The notes beneath the pieces are model-generated. The model was given only the letters and a program-made list of their open reading frames with translations. It searched no databases and was not told the origin of the DNA. Position numbers and translations under genes: made by a program. From positions 33,075 to 97,074 of the forward strand of contig CAWHGB010000004.1 in NCBI GenBank assembly GCA_963828855.1: DNA of 64,000 bases. The letters run 5' to 3'. The DNA is from CAVVEQ01 sp963828855 (GTDB lineage Bacteria; Chloroflexota; Anaerolineae; Anaerolineales; Anaerolineaceae). Positions 1 through 10,264 of the stretch are shown here, piece after piece. Position 1 is the stretch's first letter; each line of letters begins with the position of its first letter.

Positions 1-1225
1 GGATGGTCAAAAAGCCCGGATTCGAATTTTACGAGCAGGATTCTGCGGACAGCATCATCCAGCCTTTCCATCGAGATATCGCCGTTTGCTGATTGCCTGT
101 TCCATTGCGTTGGTGAAGCCCACATAATCATAGGGCAACATTACCATGTCGATCCCGGCATTGATGCTTTTAACCACCGCCGTGTAATAATCCGGATCAA
201 CCTGGTCGACCGCCCACATATCAGATACAACAAACCCGTCAAATCCCAGCTCGCCTTTCAACACACCGGTGATCCAGGGTTTTTGCGCATGCATTTTCAC
301 CCCATTCCAGCTGCTGTAGGAGATCATCACGCTCTTTTCCCCTGAATCCACTGCTGCCTGATACGGTGGGAGAAACAACTTTCGGGTTGCCTCCTCGTCG
401 TAACGCGTGTCCCCTTGGTCGAGCAAACATATCTTCCCGTCATTCGTCCAAATTGAGGTGCCGGCTGTGGTGCCGCCATCTCCGAGAAAATGCTTTGAGG
501 TTGCTAAGACGTAAATCGTACGACCGGGATCGCCCTGATAGGAATCCGGCAATGTCTGTAAACCTTGGATAAACGCTGATCCCAATTCACTAACCAGTTC
601 GGTGTTTTCACTGTAGGACTCGTACGTTCTTCCCCAGCGGATATCCTGGGGTACAGCCAGGATGGGAGCAAGGTCCCAGGTATACCCAGAAGCCAGCATT
701 TCCTCCGCGGTGGCTGCCCCGATTTGCCGGACGAGGTCCGGATCGCGGGTGGCACCCAGTCCGATCTCCTGGGGGAAGACGGTTGCGCCATGCATGGCCG
801 CGTTTCCATGGATCGCATCGATCGCGAAGATCATGGGAATTCCCAACCGGGTGGAGAGGGCTGCATCCTGAAACTTCTTTACCTCGTTATACCAGGCTCC
901 GATATTCGTCGCATCCGCCGGCCGATCGCCTCCTCCTATGATCGACCCGATATAGTATCGGGCGATATCCTCAGGTGTGATCCCAAACCTTGTCACTTGT
1001 GCCATTTGGCCGATCTTTTCTTCAACGCTCATCTTTGATAAGAGTTCCTCGACCTGCGTCTGGTAATACGGTGTTGGTGTTACTGTAGGCGGTGGAGAAG
1101 TGGGGGTTGATGCTACCGGCGTATGGGACGGTTCCTTTGATGGTTCAACCGTTACCCTGAGGTTGCTCGGTGCAGGCTGCAATGAAAAGCATTACGAAAA
1201 TTACCAATACGGATCTACTTCTCAT
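1..1225 (-). CDS. GH3 beta-glucosidase lipoprotein (3' partial, frameshifted)
   Basis: The product is a glycoside hydrolase family 3 enzyme, N-terminal catalytic barrel, closely similar to the protein encoded just upstream (1303-3117). It would release glucose from the non-reducing end of beta-glucans or cello-oligosaccharides outside the membrane. An ATG at 1225 has a good ribosome site (AGAGGT) and starts MRSRSVLVIFVMLFIAAC, a lipoprotein signal with lipobox Cys. The catalytic body is in another frame (its first in-frame codon is a TTG at 1182), so one indel lies near 1150-1180. The KHFLGDGGT motif and the VVSDMWAVDQ segment with the nucleophile-type Asp are visible. A second indel near position 88 (AGCAAACGG) ends the frame early. 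Beyond it the other frame continues GDISMERLDDAVRRILLVKF, matching the paralogue, to the window edge. The C-terminal domain lies outside the window. Confidence 0.85.
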
Positions 1226-1302
1226 TTCATTACCTCTTTCCTTTCACCGCCTTCTGCTGAAGTTGCTTTGTTGAAAGCCTCCTTGTGTCAATGAAGAATA
1301 CG

Positions 1303-3117
1303 TTATTTGTCTCCCGGACAATTACCCCAAGGGATGAGATTGTTCTCGACCTCACCCAATCCATAACCTAATCCATATCCATACGGGAACATAGGGGCAT
1401 CGCAGCCTTCAGTCGCCTTTACATTATTGATATTGATCGGAAGCTGGCTGTCGTTCCGTGGCCAGGTGTAGGGCAGCTTTCCGGTGAAGACCTGCTTCCC
1501 GAAAAGCACATCCGCAACGCCCCCGCCTTCCGACCCGGGCAGCCAGGCGGCAACCCAGGCATCCGGAATGTCGAACTCGGGGGTGATGACCATCGGCCTG
1601 CCGGAGATGAGGATTACGATCAACTTGTCGCTTTGCTGGCGCATCCTCTGGATCAGGCGGACATCTTCAGGTTTAAGGAGAAGGGAAGAGACGTCCCCCG
1701 GTCCCTCCGCGTAGGGCAGCTCGCCCACCACGGCGATGCCAACTTCCGCCTTGCCGTCGAATTGCCCTTCCGGGCTGAATTCCACATGGGTATCCGCGGA
1801 AACAGCGTCCCGGATCCCTTCCAGGATGGTCGTTCCCGGAAGGATATCGCCGGTCTTTCCCTGCCAGTCGATCGTCCAGCCGCCGGACTGGATGCCGATA
1901 TCATCCGCGGCGATCCCGCCCACATGAATGGTCGTTGTCGTTTTTGGGATGGGAAGAGCCTGGTTGTCATTCTTGAGCAGGACCAGCGATTCGCTGACCG
2001 CCCGACGTGCAACTTCGCGGTGCTCGGGGGAGCCCACAATCGCGAGCTGAGAAGCCTCTCCATAAGGATGGTCGAAAAGCCCCAATTCGAATTTCTTCAA
2101 CAAGATCCGACGGACCGCGTCATCGATCCGCTCCATGGTGATATCGCCCTTCCCCACCGCGCGCTTCATGGTCGTGATGAAGCGGACGTAATCCAGCGCG
2201 ACCATATTCATGTCGATCCCAGCGTTGATGCTCTTCACAACCGCCTGGTAGTATTCGGGGTCCACCTGGTCGATCCCCGCCCAATCGGAGATCACCAGCC
2301 CGTCAAATGCCAGTTCGCCCTTTAGCACGTCCGTGATCCACGTTTTTTGCTCGTGCATCTTCTTCCCGTTCAGGCTGCTGAAGGAAACCATCACGCTGCC
2401 CGCTCCCGCATCCAGCGCGGCCTGGTAGGGCGGCAGGAATAATTTCCGCACACTGGCTTCATCGAAACGGGTATCACCCTGATCGAGCAGGTAATGAAAA
2501 TCATCCATCGTCTGGGTTGAGGTCCCGAAGGTGGTTCCGCCATCGCCAAGGAAATGCTTGGGGGTGGTCATGACGTAGATGGATTGCCCCACCGCCGGCT
2601 GGTAGGATTCCGGCAATCCCTGCTGCCCGTGGATAAAGGCGGATGCCAGTTCGCTCACCAGGGCGGTATCTTCACCAAAGGACTCGTAGGTTCTTCCCCA
2701 GCGGATATCCTGCGGTACGGCAACCACCGGGGCAAAGTTCCAGGGAATCCCGGTGGCCAGCATTTCCTCCGCGGTAATTGCGCCCACCTGGCGCACCAGA
2801 TCGGCATCGCGGGTGGCACCCAGGCCGATCTCCTGCGGGAAGATGGTGGCCCCATCCACATGCCCGTGCCCGTGGACTGCATCCACCCCGAAGAGAATGG
2901 GAATTCGCAGGCGGGTGGTCAGGGCGTCATCCTGGTATTTTTTCGTTTGCTCCAGCCAGGCTTCCGCCTTGTTGGAACCAGGCAGTCCCCCGCCCCCATT
3001 CAGCACCGAGCCGAGGAAATAACGGCCAACATCCCCCGGTTTGATCGCCCCCCTCTCCGCCTGGGTCATCTGGCCGATTTTTTCATCGAGGGTCATCTGC
3101 CCCAGCAAGTCTTCCAC
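1303..3117 (-). CDS. GH3 beta-glucosidase, probably a lipoprotein
   Basis: This is a glycoside hydrolase family 3 beta-glucosidase with N-terminal barrel (about residues 1-340) and C-terminal alpha/beta domain (about 360-600). Visible motifs are KHFLGDGGT, the nucleophile region LVISDWAGIDQ and RILLKKFELGLFDHP at the domain junction. The first usable start codon in frame is a GTG at 3117, but the open frame continues upstream through a hydrophobic stretch ending LFLCAC (Cys codon 3187-3189), a likely lipobox. The true start is therefore upstream, near 3215-3265, and is hidden either by an indel or by an unusual start. It lies directly downstream of the cellobiose phosphorylase gene and upstream of a second GH3 gene. 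Substrate is inferred from the locus (cello-oligosaccharides). Confidence 0.9.
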   Translation of the reverse strand: MEDLLGQMTLDEKIGQMTQAERGAIKPGDVGRYFLGSVLNGGGGLPGSNKAEAWLEQTKKYQDDALTTRLRIPILFGVDAVHGHGHVDGATIFPQEIGLGATRDADLVRQVGAITAEEMLATGIPWNFAPVVAVPQDIRWGRTYESFGEDTALVSELASAFIHGQQGLPESYQPAVGQSIYVMTTPKHFLGDGGTTFGTSTQTMDDFHYLLDQGDTRFDEASVRKLFLPPYQAALDAGAGSVMVSFSSLNGKKMHEQKTWITDVLKGELAFDGLVISDWAGIDQVDPEYYQAVVKSINAGIDMNMVALDYVRFITTMKRAVGKGDITMERIDDAVRRILLKKFELGLFDHPYGEASQLAIVGSPEHREVARRAVSESLVLLKNDNQALPIPKTTTTIHVGGIAADDIGIQSGGWTIDWQGKTGDILPGTTILEGIRDAVSADTHVEFSPEGQFDGKAEVGIAVVGELPYAEGPGDVSSLLLKPEDVRLIQRMRQQSDKLIVILISGRPMVITPEFDIPDAWVAAWLPGSEGGGVADVLFGKQVFTGKLPYTWPRNDSQLPININNVKATEGCDAPMFPYGYGLGYGLGEVENNLIPWGNCPGDK

Positions 3118-3261
3118 CCTGCGCTCGTTTTCGGAGAGAGCGCTTCCAGCTTGCGAATCAACAGGCTTGGTCGCCGGTTTCGCAGAGCAGGCGCAAAGGA
3201 AGAGAAGGACAATTACAAAGAGTGCCGCCCTGTAATGGTGATACCCGGATTGTTCGTGTTC

Positions 3262-5724
3262 TTATCCAAGGGTCACTTCGACTTGGAGCTTTTTGCAGTT
3301 GGGAGCGGGAAGCGGAATCAGGTTACCCTCGATGGCGTTCCCGTCGATGCGGATGCTCACCCTGTTTCCGGGTTTTTCACGAAGCACACGGATATCATAT
3401 ATCCACCCCACGGAAGATCCTCACCGCGGTAAATTCCTTCCACGAATCCGGGATGACCGGGGCGAGGATCAACCCGTCATACCCGGGGCGGATTCCCAGG
3501 ATCCACTGGGTGATGGCAACATAATTCCAGGCGGCGGACCCGGTCAGCCAGGAGTTCTTCGCCTCGCCGGGCTTGACCGCCTCCTTGCCCGAGATCATCT
3601 GGGCATAGACGTATGGTTCGCAGCGATGCAGGTCGCTTATCTCCTCCCGGCAGGAGGGATTGATGCGATGGTAGTAATCCAGCGCCTTCTCTCCCCGCCC
3701 GAGCCTGGCTTCAGCGATCATCACCCAGGGGTTGGTGTGGCAGAACACGCTGCCATTTTCCTTATATCCCGGGGGATAGGAGGAGATTTCCCCAAGGTTC
3801 AGTTGGTAACTTGTATAGGCTGGATTCAGCAGCACGATGCCGTGCTCACATAGCCAGACGCTCCGCCACGGAGTCGAGCGCTTTTTGTGCTTTGCCGTCG
3901 GCCAGCCCGATCCCGGCGATGACGCACATTCCCTGCGGTTCGATAAATATCTGGCCTTCTGCGCACGCCTTTGATCCGAGCGGCTTGCCCGAAATGATCG
4001 TAGGCGCGGCGGAACCAATCCCCGTCCCAGCCGGCGGTTTCCACCCGCTCTGTCATCTTGCGTTGCTCTTCCCGGTAGATCTGCGCTTCGGCAGGTTTCC
4101 CGGATCTTTCAGCGATCACCGCCATCTCCCCAGATGCCAGGACGAACAACCCCGCAATGAAGACGCTTTCCGCCACCTTCCCATCCCGGCCAGATGGTGG
4201 TCTGGAAGGATTGCCCGGGGGTATCCGAGAAGCAGTTCAGGTTCAGGCAGTCGTTCCAGTCCGCCCGCCCGATCAACGGCAGCCCGTGTGGTCCGAGCCG
4301 CTCGAGGGTGTATTGGAGTTGAACGCCGGATATGCTCATAGAGCGGCGCCTGGCTGCCCGGCTTGTTATCGAAGACCACCTGCTCATCGAGAATGCTCCA
4401 ATCCCCGGTCTCTTTCAAGTATGCAGAAACCGCTAGGACAAGCCAGAGCGGGTCATCATTGAAACCACTGCCAATATCATTGTTGCCCAGCTTGGTCATG
4501 GGCTGGTACTGGTGGTACGCACCGCCATCCGGAAGCTGGGTGGCAGCCAGGTCGAGGATGCGCTCGCGAGCCCGCTCGGGGATCAGGTGCATGAAACCCA
4601 GCAGGTCCTGGTTGGAATCGCGGAAGCCCATACCGCGCCCGATACCCGATTCAAAATAGGATGCCGAACGGGAAAAATTGAAAGTGACCATCACCTGGTA
4701 GGCGTTCCAGATGTTGACCATGCGGTTGGTATGGATATCCGGTGTTTCCACCTGTAAACGCCCAAGAAGTTGTTCCCAGGAATCCCTATGTTCCTTGAAG
4801 GCCCGATCCACCTCTGGCAGGATCCAGATATTCTCGGAGGATCGGAAGAACGGTCTTTTTATTGATGGTGGTGGAACCGGGTGGGTCGAATTTTTCATTC
4901 ACCGGGTTCTCGTGGTAGCCGAGCAGGAAAATGATCCGGCGGGTTTCTCCCGGGTCCAGGGTCACCCGGGTGTGGAGGGCGCCGATTGGCTGCCATCCCA
5001 GAGCAATGGAGTCTGTACATTGCCCATTCTCCACAGCAACCGGGTGGATTCCATCCACGGTAGGGTCCCAGAAAGGCATCGCGGTTGGTATCGAAACCGG
5101 TAAGCGGCTCAGAGCAGGCAAAATACGCAAAGTGGTCACGTCTTTCACGGTACTCCGACTTGTGATAAATGATCCCGTCCTCGACCTCCACCTCGCCGAT
5201 CGAATAATTGCGCTGGAAGTTATTGGAATCATCCACCGCGTCCCACAGGCAGAATTCAACGGCGGAGAAGACACGGATAGATCCGCCTTCCGGCTACGCT
5301 GGTTGGTGAGCTCCATGCTCCAGATCTCCAGGTTCTGCCCGGGCGGGACGAAATACAGGATGGAAGCCGCGATCCCTTCGGATGATGAGCTGATGCGGGT
5401 GTACCCCATTCCATGCCGGCATTCATAGCTATCCAGATTCCCGCGGACCGGCTGCCAGGTTGGCGACCAGAAGTCGAGGCTCATCCGCACCATTATCGCG
5501 GAGATAAATATATCGCCCGTTTTCATCCAGCGGGGCGTTGTTGTAGCGGTAGCGGGTGAGCCGGCGCAAGCGGGCATCCTTATAAAAGGAATACCCCCCC
5601 GCGGTGTTGGAGATGAGTCCGAAATATGCTTCGCTCCCGAGGTAATTGATCCAGGGCAGCGGAGTATCCGGTCGGGATGATCACATATTCACAAGCCTGG
5701 TCATCGAAGAAATCCATAACGCAT
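3262..5724 (-). pseudogene. Cellobiose phosphorylase (GH94), multiply frameshifted
   Basis: Cellobiose phosphorylase converts cellobiose and phosphate to glucose 1-phosphate and glucose in the cytoplasm. Joining the frames gives about 820 residues, the normal GH94 length. It starts MRYGFFDDQACEYVI at 5724 and ends KKLQVEVTLG at 3262. Family landmarks are present: PWINYLGSEAYFGLISNTAG, the YECRHGMGYT block, FRDSNQDLLGF (about 4594-4630) and IGRADWNDCLNL (about 4246-4280), which contains the catalytic Asp, then GEISSYPPGYKENG. At least nine single-base shifts interrupt it, near 5710, 5682, 5480, 5285, 5035, 4840, 4335, 4180, 4010, 3850 and 3400. Residues stay family-like in every piece, so these look like sequencing or assembly errors, though a recently inactivated gene cannot be excluded. 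It is placed between the sugar permeases and the GH3 genes. Confidence 0.85.
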
Positions 5725-5782
5725 AAGTGTTCCTGTGATATTGCTCGTGCTGAATGCGGCCGCGGAATCAGTTTGTATTGAA

Positions 5783-5824
5783 ATTGATCCCGTATCCGGT
5801 TGCTATTCCTTATACGGGATCAAT
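5783..5824 (-). other. Intercistronic stem-loop
   Basis: A perfect 13-bp inverted repeat, ATTGATCCCGTAT (5783-5795) and its complement (5812-5824), with a 16-base loop, lies between the second permease gene and the phosphorylase gene. On the transcribed (minus) strand no strong U-run follows. It could be an mRNA-stabilising or processing hairpin within the operon, or a weak terminator. Confidence 0.55.
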
Positions 5825-5865
5825 CGCCTTCCGTCCCCTGAAAGAGGGAAGCCCAATGTCGAATT

Positions 5866-6705
5866 TTATTCCTTCACCGCCCCCATCGAGATCCCATTCA
5901 CGATGTAGCGCGAGAAAAGGACGTAGATGATGATAATGGGAACGATTGAAGCCGCGAGTCCAAAATAGATCGCTCCATATTCCGGCCGGTAAACATCTCC
6001 GCGCAAGGTCTGGATCAGCATGGGCAGGGTGTATTTATCCCGGCTGGAGATCAGGATGTAGGGATTGAAGAAGTTATTCCAGGACGCAACGAAGGTAAAT
6101 AATGCCAGAGTGAAGGCGCCTGGCATGGCGATGGGCATCATAATGCGGTGGAAAATCCCCAACTCGCTGCTGCCGTCCACCCTGGCTGCATCGATGAGAT
6201 CCGGGATCATAATCGACTCCAGGTATTGCTTGGCAAAAAATACCGCGGCGGGTGCAGCTATCGATGGCAGGATAAGCGAAAGGTAATTATCCGCCAGTCC
6301 GATCTTGGCCATGAAGCGGAAGTAGCCAATGATCGAAAGCTGCAGGGGAATCAGGATCAAGACAAGAATTGCTGCAAAGAAAATCCTTTTACCCTTGAAT
6401 TCATACACGACGATCCCATACCCGGTGAGGAAAGCGAAATAAACAGTTACCAGGGTTGTCGATAATGCAATGACCAGGCTATTGACGAAACCCCTGGGAA
6501 GATCCATTCCTTCGCCGGTAAGGATTTTATAATTTTCGATCGCATGGACGCTGGGAAGGAGGCTGAGTCCCTGTTGAATTTCATTGGTCGACCGGGTACC
6601 GTTGATCAGTAACATCCAGACCGGTATGATCGTGATGATCAGGATGATCGCCAGGACTGTATAAATGAGGATGCGGGTCAACAATAAAGATGTTTTGGGA
6701 TTCAT
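5866..6705 (-). CDS. Sugar ABC transporter permease (MalG/CebG type)
   Basis: Inner-membrane permease of a carbohydrate uptake ABC transporter family 1 system. About six transmembrane segments are visible, starting at ILIYTVLAIILIITIIPVWML. The cytoplasmic EAA-loop that contacts the ATPase reads DAARVDGSSELGIFHRIMMP. The ending (SMGAVKE) is typical of MalG-type permeases. I chose the ATG at 6705 (MNPKTS), seven bases after the stop of the partner permease; an ATG 45 bases further upstream would overlap that gene. Its partner is the MalF-type gene next to it, and the locus suggests cello-oligosaccharide or beta-glucoside import. Confidence 0.9.
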   Translation of the reverse strand: MNPKTSLLLTRILIYTVLAIILIITIIPVWMLLINGTRSTNEIQQGLSLLPSVHAIENYKILTGEGMDLPRGFVNSLVIALSTTLVTVYFAFLTGYGIVVYEFKGKRIFFAAILVLILIPLQLSIIGYFRFMAKIGLADNYLSLILPSIAAPAAVFFAKQYLESIMIPDLIDAARVDGSSELGIFHRIMMPIAMPGAFTLALFTFVASWNNFFNPYILISSRDKYTLPMLIQTLRGDVYRPEYGAIYFGLAASIVPIIIIYVLFSRYIVNGISMGAVKE

Positions 6706-6712
6706 AATGGCT

Positions 6713-7642
6713 CTACCTGTCCTTACTTTCCTGTTTTTTTGCCGCCCCATCCTTGTCGCGGAGTAGGAAGAATATCAGCAGCGCGACGATCGAGGTCATA
6801 ATGAAGACCATCACGCCAACCGAAGCAGCAGCTCCGATGTGCCCCTGGCTGCTGCGGAATTTCATATACATGAGGATGTTGTTGGTCAGGATGGAGTTGG
6901 TTGGGCTGCCCCTCCCATCCGTGAGCAGGTAGGGGATATCAAACATCTGCATTCCGCCGACCAGGGAAGTGATGAGTACGAAAACCAGGACGGGTTTGAT
7001 CAGCGGCAGGGATATGAAGCGGAACATCTGCCAGGAACTGGCACCATCCGCCAGTGCAGCTTCATATATTGAGACCGAAATGGAGGTCATGGCAGCCATG
7101 ATGATGATCGTCGTCCAGCCAAACCACATCCATGTTTGAATGAAGATCACCAGGCTGCGCATCGCCTGCGGACTGCGGATGAAATCAAATGCCTCTGAGA
7201 ATATGCCCGTCCGAACCAAAATCTGGTTCGCCGGGCCATAATAGGAAAACAGGCTGAAAAACAGGGCTGCAATCGTAGCCGGCATCAGCAAGTTGGGGAA
7301 GTAAAAGAGCATCCGCCAGGTACCTGCCGCACGGATTTTCAGGCGGACATTGGTGAACCAGGCTGCCAGCAACAAGGCCAGTCCCAGCTGGGGAATGAAG
7401 TTCAACAGCCAAAGGAACCAGGTGTTGCCGATGGCTATGGCGAACATATTGTCGATGAATAAATTCTTGAAGTTATCAAACCAGATAAATTTGGCCTGCG
7501 CCGTCATCAGGGTGGTGTTGGTGAAACTCAGGTAGACGGTATTCACCACCGGATAGAGACCAAATATCAGGAACCCTAGAATGAAAGGGGTGATAAAGAA
7601 GTAACCGGGATTAATTTTCTTAATTCGTTTGGAGATGGTCAT
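6713..7642 (-). CDS. Sugar ABC transporter permease (MalF/CebF type)
   Basis: Inner-membrane permease of a carbohydrate ABC importer, partner of the MalG-type gene that follows. It shows an N-terminal membrane segment (YFFITPFILGFLIFGLYPVV), further membrane helices and an EAA-loop reading EAALADGASSWQMFRFISLP. The start at 7642 (MTISKRIKKINPGY) follows AGAGG at a suitable distance; an upstream ATG at 7702 is less likely. It lies in an operon after the solute-binding protein gene. No ATPase gene is in the locus, so the ATPase is probably a shared MsiK/UgpC-type protein encoded elsewhere. Confidence 0.9.
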   Translation of the reverse strand: MTISKRIKKINPGYFFITPFILGFLIFGLYPVVNTVYLSFTNTTLMTAQAKFIWFDNFKNLFIDNMFAIAIGNTWFLWLLNFIPQLGLALLLAAWFTNVRLKIRAAGTWRMLFYFPNLLMPATIAALFFSLFSYYGPANQILVRTGIFSEAFDFIRSPQAMRSLVIFIQTWMWFGWTTIIIMAAMTSISVSIYEAALADGASSWQMFRFISLPLIKPVLVFVLITSLVGGMQMFDIPYLLTDGRGSPTNSILTNNILMYMKFRSSQGHIGAAASVGVMVFIMTSIVALLIFFLLRDKDGAAKKQESKDR

Positions 7643-7708
7643 CGCGCCTCTGATGGAAAGGGTCAGTGCAATTACTATACACTGACCCTTTCGCAAATTC
7701 AAGATGGG

Positions 7709-9080
7709 TTAGGGTACGATTAGATCCGGGTATTCATTCTTGACGGCAGCTTTCCAGGTCGCCCACATTTCATCGAGGGTGATCTCGCCGTTCAAGATAG
7801 GCATTCTGCGGATCATTCAACGCGCGCTGAATGGCGTCATCAGAGCCCTGCATCAATTTGGCATTGACACTCGGAGCCGCAGCCGCAAATCCTCCATAGG
7901 AGTTCTGGCCGCCCAGGAATTTTGCCAGGTCTGAGCCGTCGAACAGGGGGATGACCTTCTCGACCACGTTCTTGGAGCCGACAAAGTCGCCGGCAGCCTG
8001 AGCCTGGGTGTCACCAATTTCAGGATCGATGGCTTTCAGGTATTCATTGGTGTATACGCCGGTAGCCCAGTTGAACAGTTGATTCTCGTCCAGGGTGGCA
8101 AATTTGATGAAATCCTTGGCTGTTTTCTGATCCTTGCAGTCTTTCAACACACCGAGCCAGGTTCCACCCCACTGGTAGGGCAGCGGTCCGTTGATGACAG
8201 CCCAGTCGCCGGAGGTGTCAGTCGAACCGTCAGCGGATTTCGCGTTGGGGGCCAGGACGTAGGGCAGACCCCAGGTGGGAAGGAAGTAGGAGAAGATCTT
8301 CTTCGGGTTTCCTTCAGCATCCTTGAGGGTGTCATTCATGCCGGCGAACCAGCCTTCCTGCCACTGGGTGGCGCGGGCTTCGTAGCCGCTATCTCGGAAC
8401 AGTTTGGCGGTGGCGATCATCTTATCCACCATCGGGTCCACGGTCAGGGTGTTATCGACGATCCAGGGTTTCGCGCGGTTGGCATAGAAGAGGTTCTGGA
8501 AGTCACCGCTGGATGCGACCATAAAGGTGTTGCCGCCGGATTTTTCCTTTACAACCTCTGCTGCTGCAGCGTATTTATCCATGTCGCCGAGGATCTCCTG
8601 CATTTTTACCGGATCATCCGTGCCGAAGTATTCCTTGGCCAGGCTGCGGCGGTAGAACAGCGCGCCGGGAGTCGCCTGGTAAGAGTAGGCTTTGGTCACG
8701 CCGGCCGGATCGGTACCGACTTCATAGACAAAGGGGTACACATTGGCAGCTTTGGCAGCCGGCATCAATTCGCCCAAATCAGCAAGGAAATCGGCTTCGA
8801 CATAACTCTTAACGAAGGCGGCTTCCAGGGCAACCACGCAGGGAGCCTCGCTGGTGCCGAGGGTGGCCATCAGCTTGGTCTGGTATTCACCGTTGGTCAT
8901 GGGGATCATGGTGTAGTTGGTCTTTACGCCAGGATTTTCCTTTTCGTAAGCCTTCGCCATGGTCAGAATTTCGTTGGTGAATGACCAGATTTGAAGGGGT
9001 TCCGTTTGCTTTGGACCGCAAGCTGTCAAAAGCATGCTTGCAATGATAAACACAGAAAAGACGACAAACAAACGTTTCAT
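7709..9080 (-). CDS. Sugar-binding lipoprotein of ABC importer (frameshifted near C-terminus)
   Basis: Extracellular solute-binding protein family 1, the substrate receptor for the two permeases downstream. It begins MKRLFVVFSVFIIASMLLTAC, a signal peptide with lipobox Cys21, behind a strong AGGAGG ribosome site. The body is a typical 430-450 residue periplasmic-binding-protein fold. The main frame stops early near 7770, but a single extra T near 7797 explains this. The other frame continues NGEITLDEMWATWKAAV and so on to a stop at 7709, the usual C-terminal sequence of this family. Ligand is inferred to be cello-oligosaccharide from the neighbours. Confidence 0.88.
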
Positions 9081-9158
9081 TGTTTCCTCCTAGAGATTTG
9101 TAAAACTATTCTTTGAAACCATTTCCAACAAATTTTGTCGACAGACTCACCTCCTTTA

Positions 9159-10247
9159 TTATGCATGGGATATTGATGGGGCGTTGGGTACCACATTCTT
9201 TGTTGGCTGACTTTTTTGAACACGCCCTGAATAATTGGCACCGCAAGTTTCACGGATGATCAATTCTGTATCCATGATGATCCGGTGCGGAGATGTATTT
9301 CCGTTTTCGATCTGATCGATCAGGGTTTCAACGGCCTGCGCTCCGAATTGAACGACCGGCTGGCGGATGGTGGTTAATTGAACATTAGATAGTGATGCCA
9401 TGGGAAGGTCATCAAACCCGACAAATGCGATATCTTCCGGAACTTTGAACCCGGCTTCCCGGGATGCCCGGATCCCGCCGAATGCCATCACATCCGAAGC
9501 GGCGAAGACTGCATCTGGTTTTGCTGCAAGCAATTGCTTCATCGCATAATAACCGCCCTCCTCGGTGAAGTCGCCTTCTGCGATCAATTTTTCATCAATC
9601 GCCATCCCTCGTTCTTTAAAAGCTTTTCGGAATCCCTCAAGGCGATCAATGCCGACCGTACTTTGAAGGGGGCCACTGATCGTCCCGATGCGCGTCCGTC
9701 CCTGGCGTACCAGATGGCTGGTGGCATGGTAGCTGGCATTTACATTGTCGATATCAATATAAGTGACGTTGTCATACCGGAAAGGTCTTCCGATAACAAC
9801 AAATGGCATACCGGCATCTATCAATCGGCCAATGATTTCCTGGTCTCCATGCTGCCCGGATTGCACCAAGACACCATCCAGCATCCCCTGGCGACAGACC
9901 CGCGGAAATATGCGTTCCTCATCTTCCATCGATTCAACAAGAAAAAACGCAAGCGTGTAATCGTGTTGATTGCAGGCTTGCGCAATACCTTTTGTCAGAT
10001 GGGGATAAAAAGGATCGGTGAAAAAGAAACTGACGGTTTGGGGAAGGATCAAGCCAATGGTGGAGGTGTGCTGGGAAGCCAGAGCCCGCGCGGCAGCATG
10101 CGGGTGATACTGGTTGCGCTGGATGGCTTCCTGCACCTTTCTGCGAACATCATCTCTCACATTGGGGCTGTTATTAATAACTCTCGAGACAGTCGAACGG
10201 GAAACCCCGGTCTCTCTGGCAATGTCTTCGAGGGTAAGCGAGGGCAT
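9159..10247 (-). CDS. LacI-family repressor, CebR/CelR-like
   Basis: This is a LacI/GalR transcription factor of 362 residues. The N-terminal helix-turn-helix reads TLEDIARETGVSRSTVSRVI, followed by a hinge with RALASQ and a periplasmic-binding-like sugar-sensing domain (about 60-335). It is the first gene of the minus-strand cellobiose locus. Two palindromes upstream of it match the CebR/CelR operator with one mismatch each, so it probably represses itself and the genes downstream until a cello-oligosaccharide binds. Its identity as a cellobiose sensor is inferred from the operators and the neighbouring genes. Confidence 0.88.
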   Translation of the reverse strand: MPSLTLEDIARETGVSRSTVSRVINNSPNVRDDVRRKVQEAIQRNQYHPHAAARALASQHTSTIGLILPQTVSFFFTDPFYPHLTKGIAQACNQHDYTLAFFLVESMEDEERIFPRVCRQGMLDGVLVQSGQHGDQEIIGRLIDAGMPFVVIGRPFRYDNVTYIDIDNVNASYHATSHLVRQGRTRIGTISGPLQSTVGIDRLEGFRKAFKERGMAIDEKLIAEGDFTEEGGYYAMKQLLAAKPDAVFAASDVMAFGGIRASREAGFKVPEDIAFVGFDDLPMASLSNVQLTTIRQPVVQFGAQAVETLIDQIENGNTSPHRIIMDTELIIRETCGANYSGRVQKSQPTKNVVPNAPSISHA

Positions 10248-10264
10248 CTAGGCGTATCCTGGCT

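Noticed and set aside
2554..3432. Long plus-strand open frame (292 codons) opposite the GH3 gene
   Set aside because: It is antisense to a clear GH3 enzyme, has no recognisable domain, and arises from the codon bias of the real gene.
8079..8984. 301-codon plus-strand frame over the sugar-binding protein gene
   Set aside because: Shadow of a well-recognised gene on the other strand; no ribosome site or family features.
9115..9125. GAAACCATTTC as a LacI operator before the binding protein gene
   Set aside because: The half sites are short with an odd central base and do not match the CebR/CelR motif found upstream of the repressor.
9081..9158. Short open frames between the repressor and binding-protein genes preceded by AAAGGAGGTGAG
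   Set aside because: The only starts nearby give 10-14 codon peptides with poor spacing; probably a chance ribosome-like sequence.
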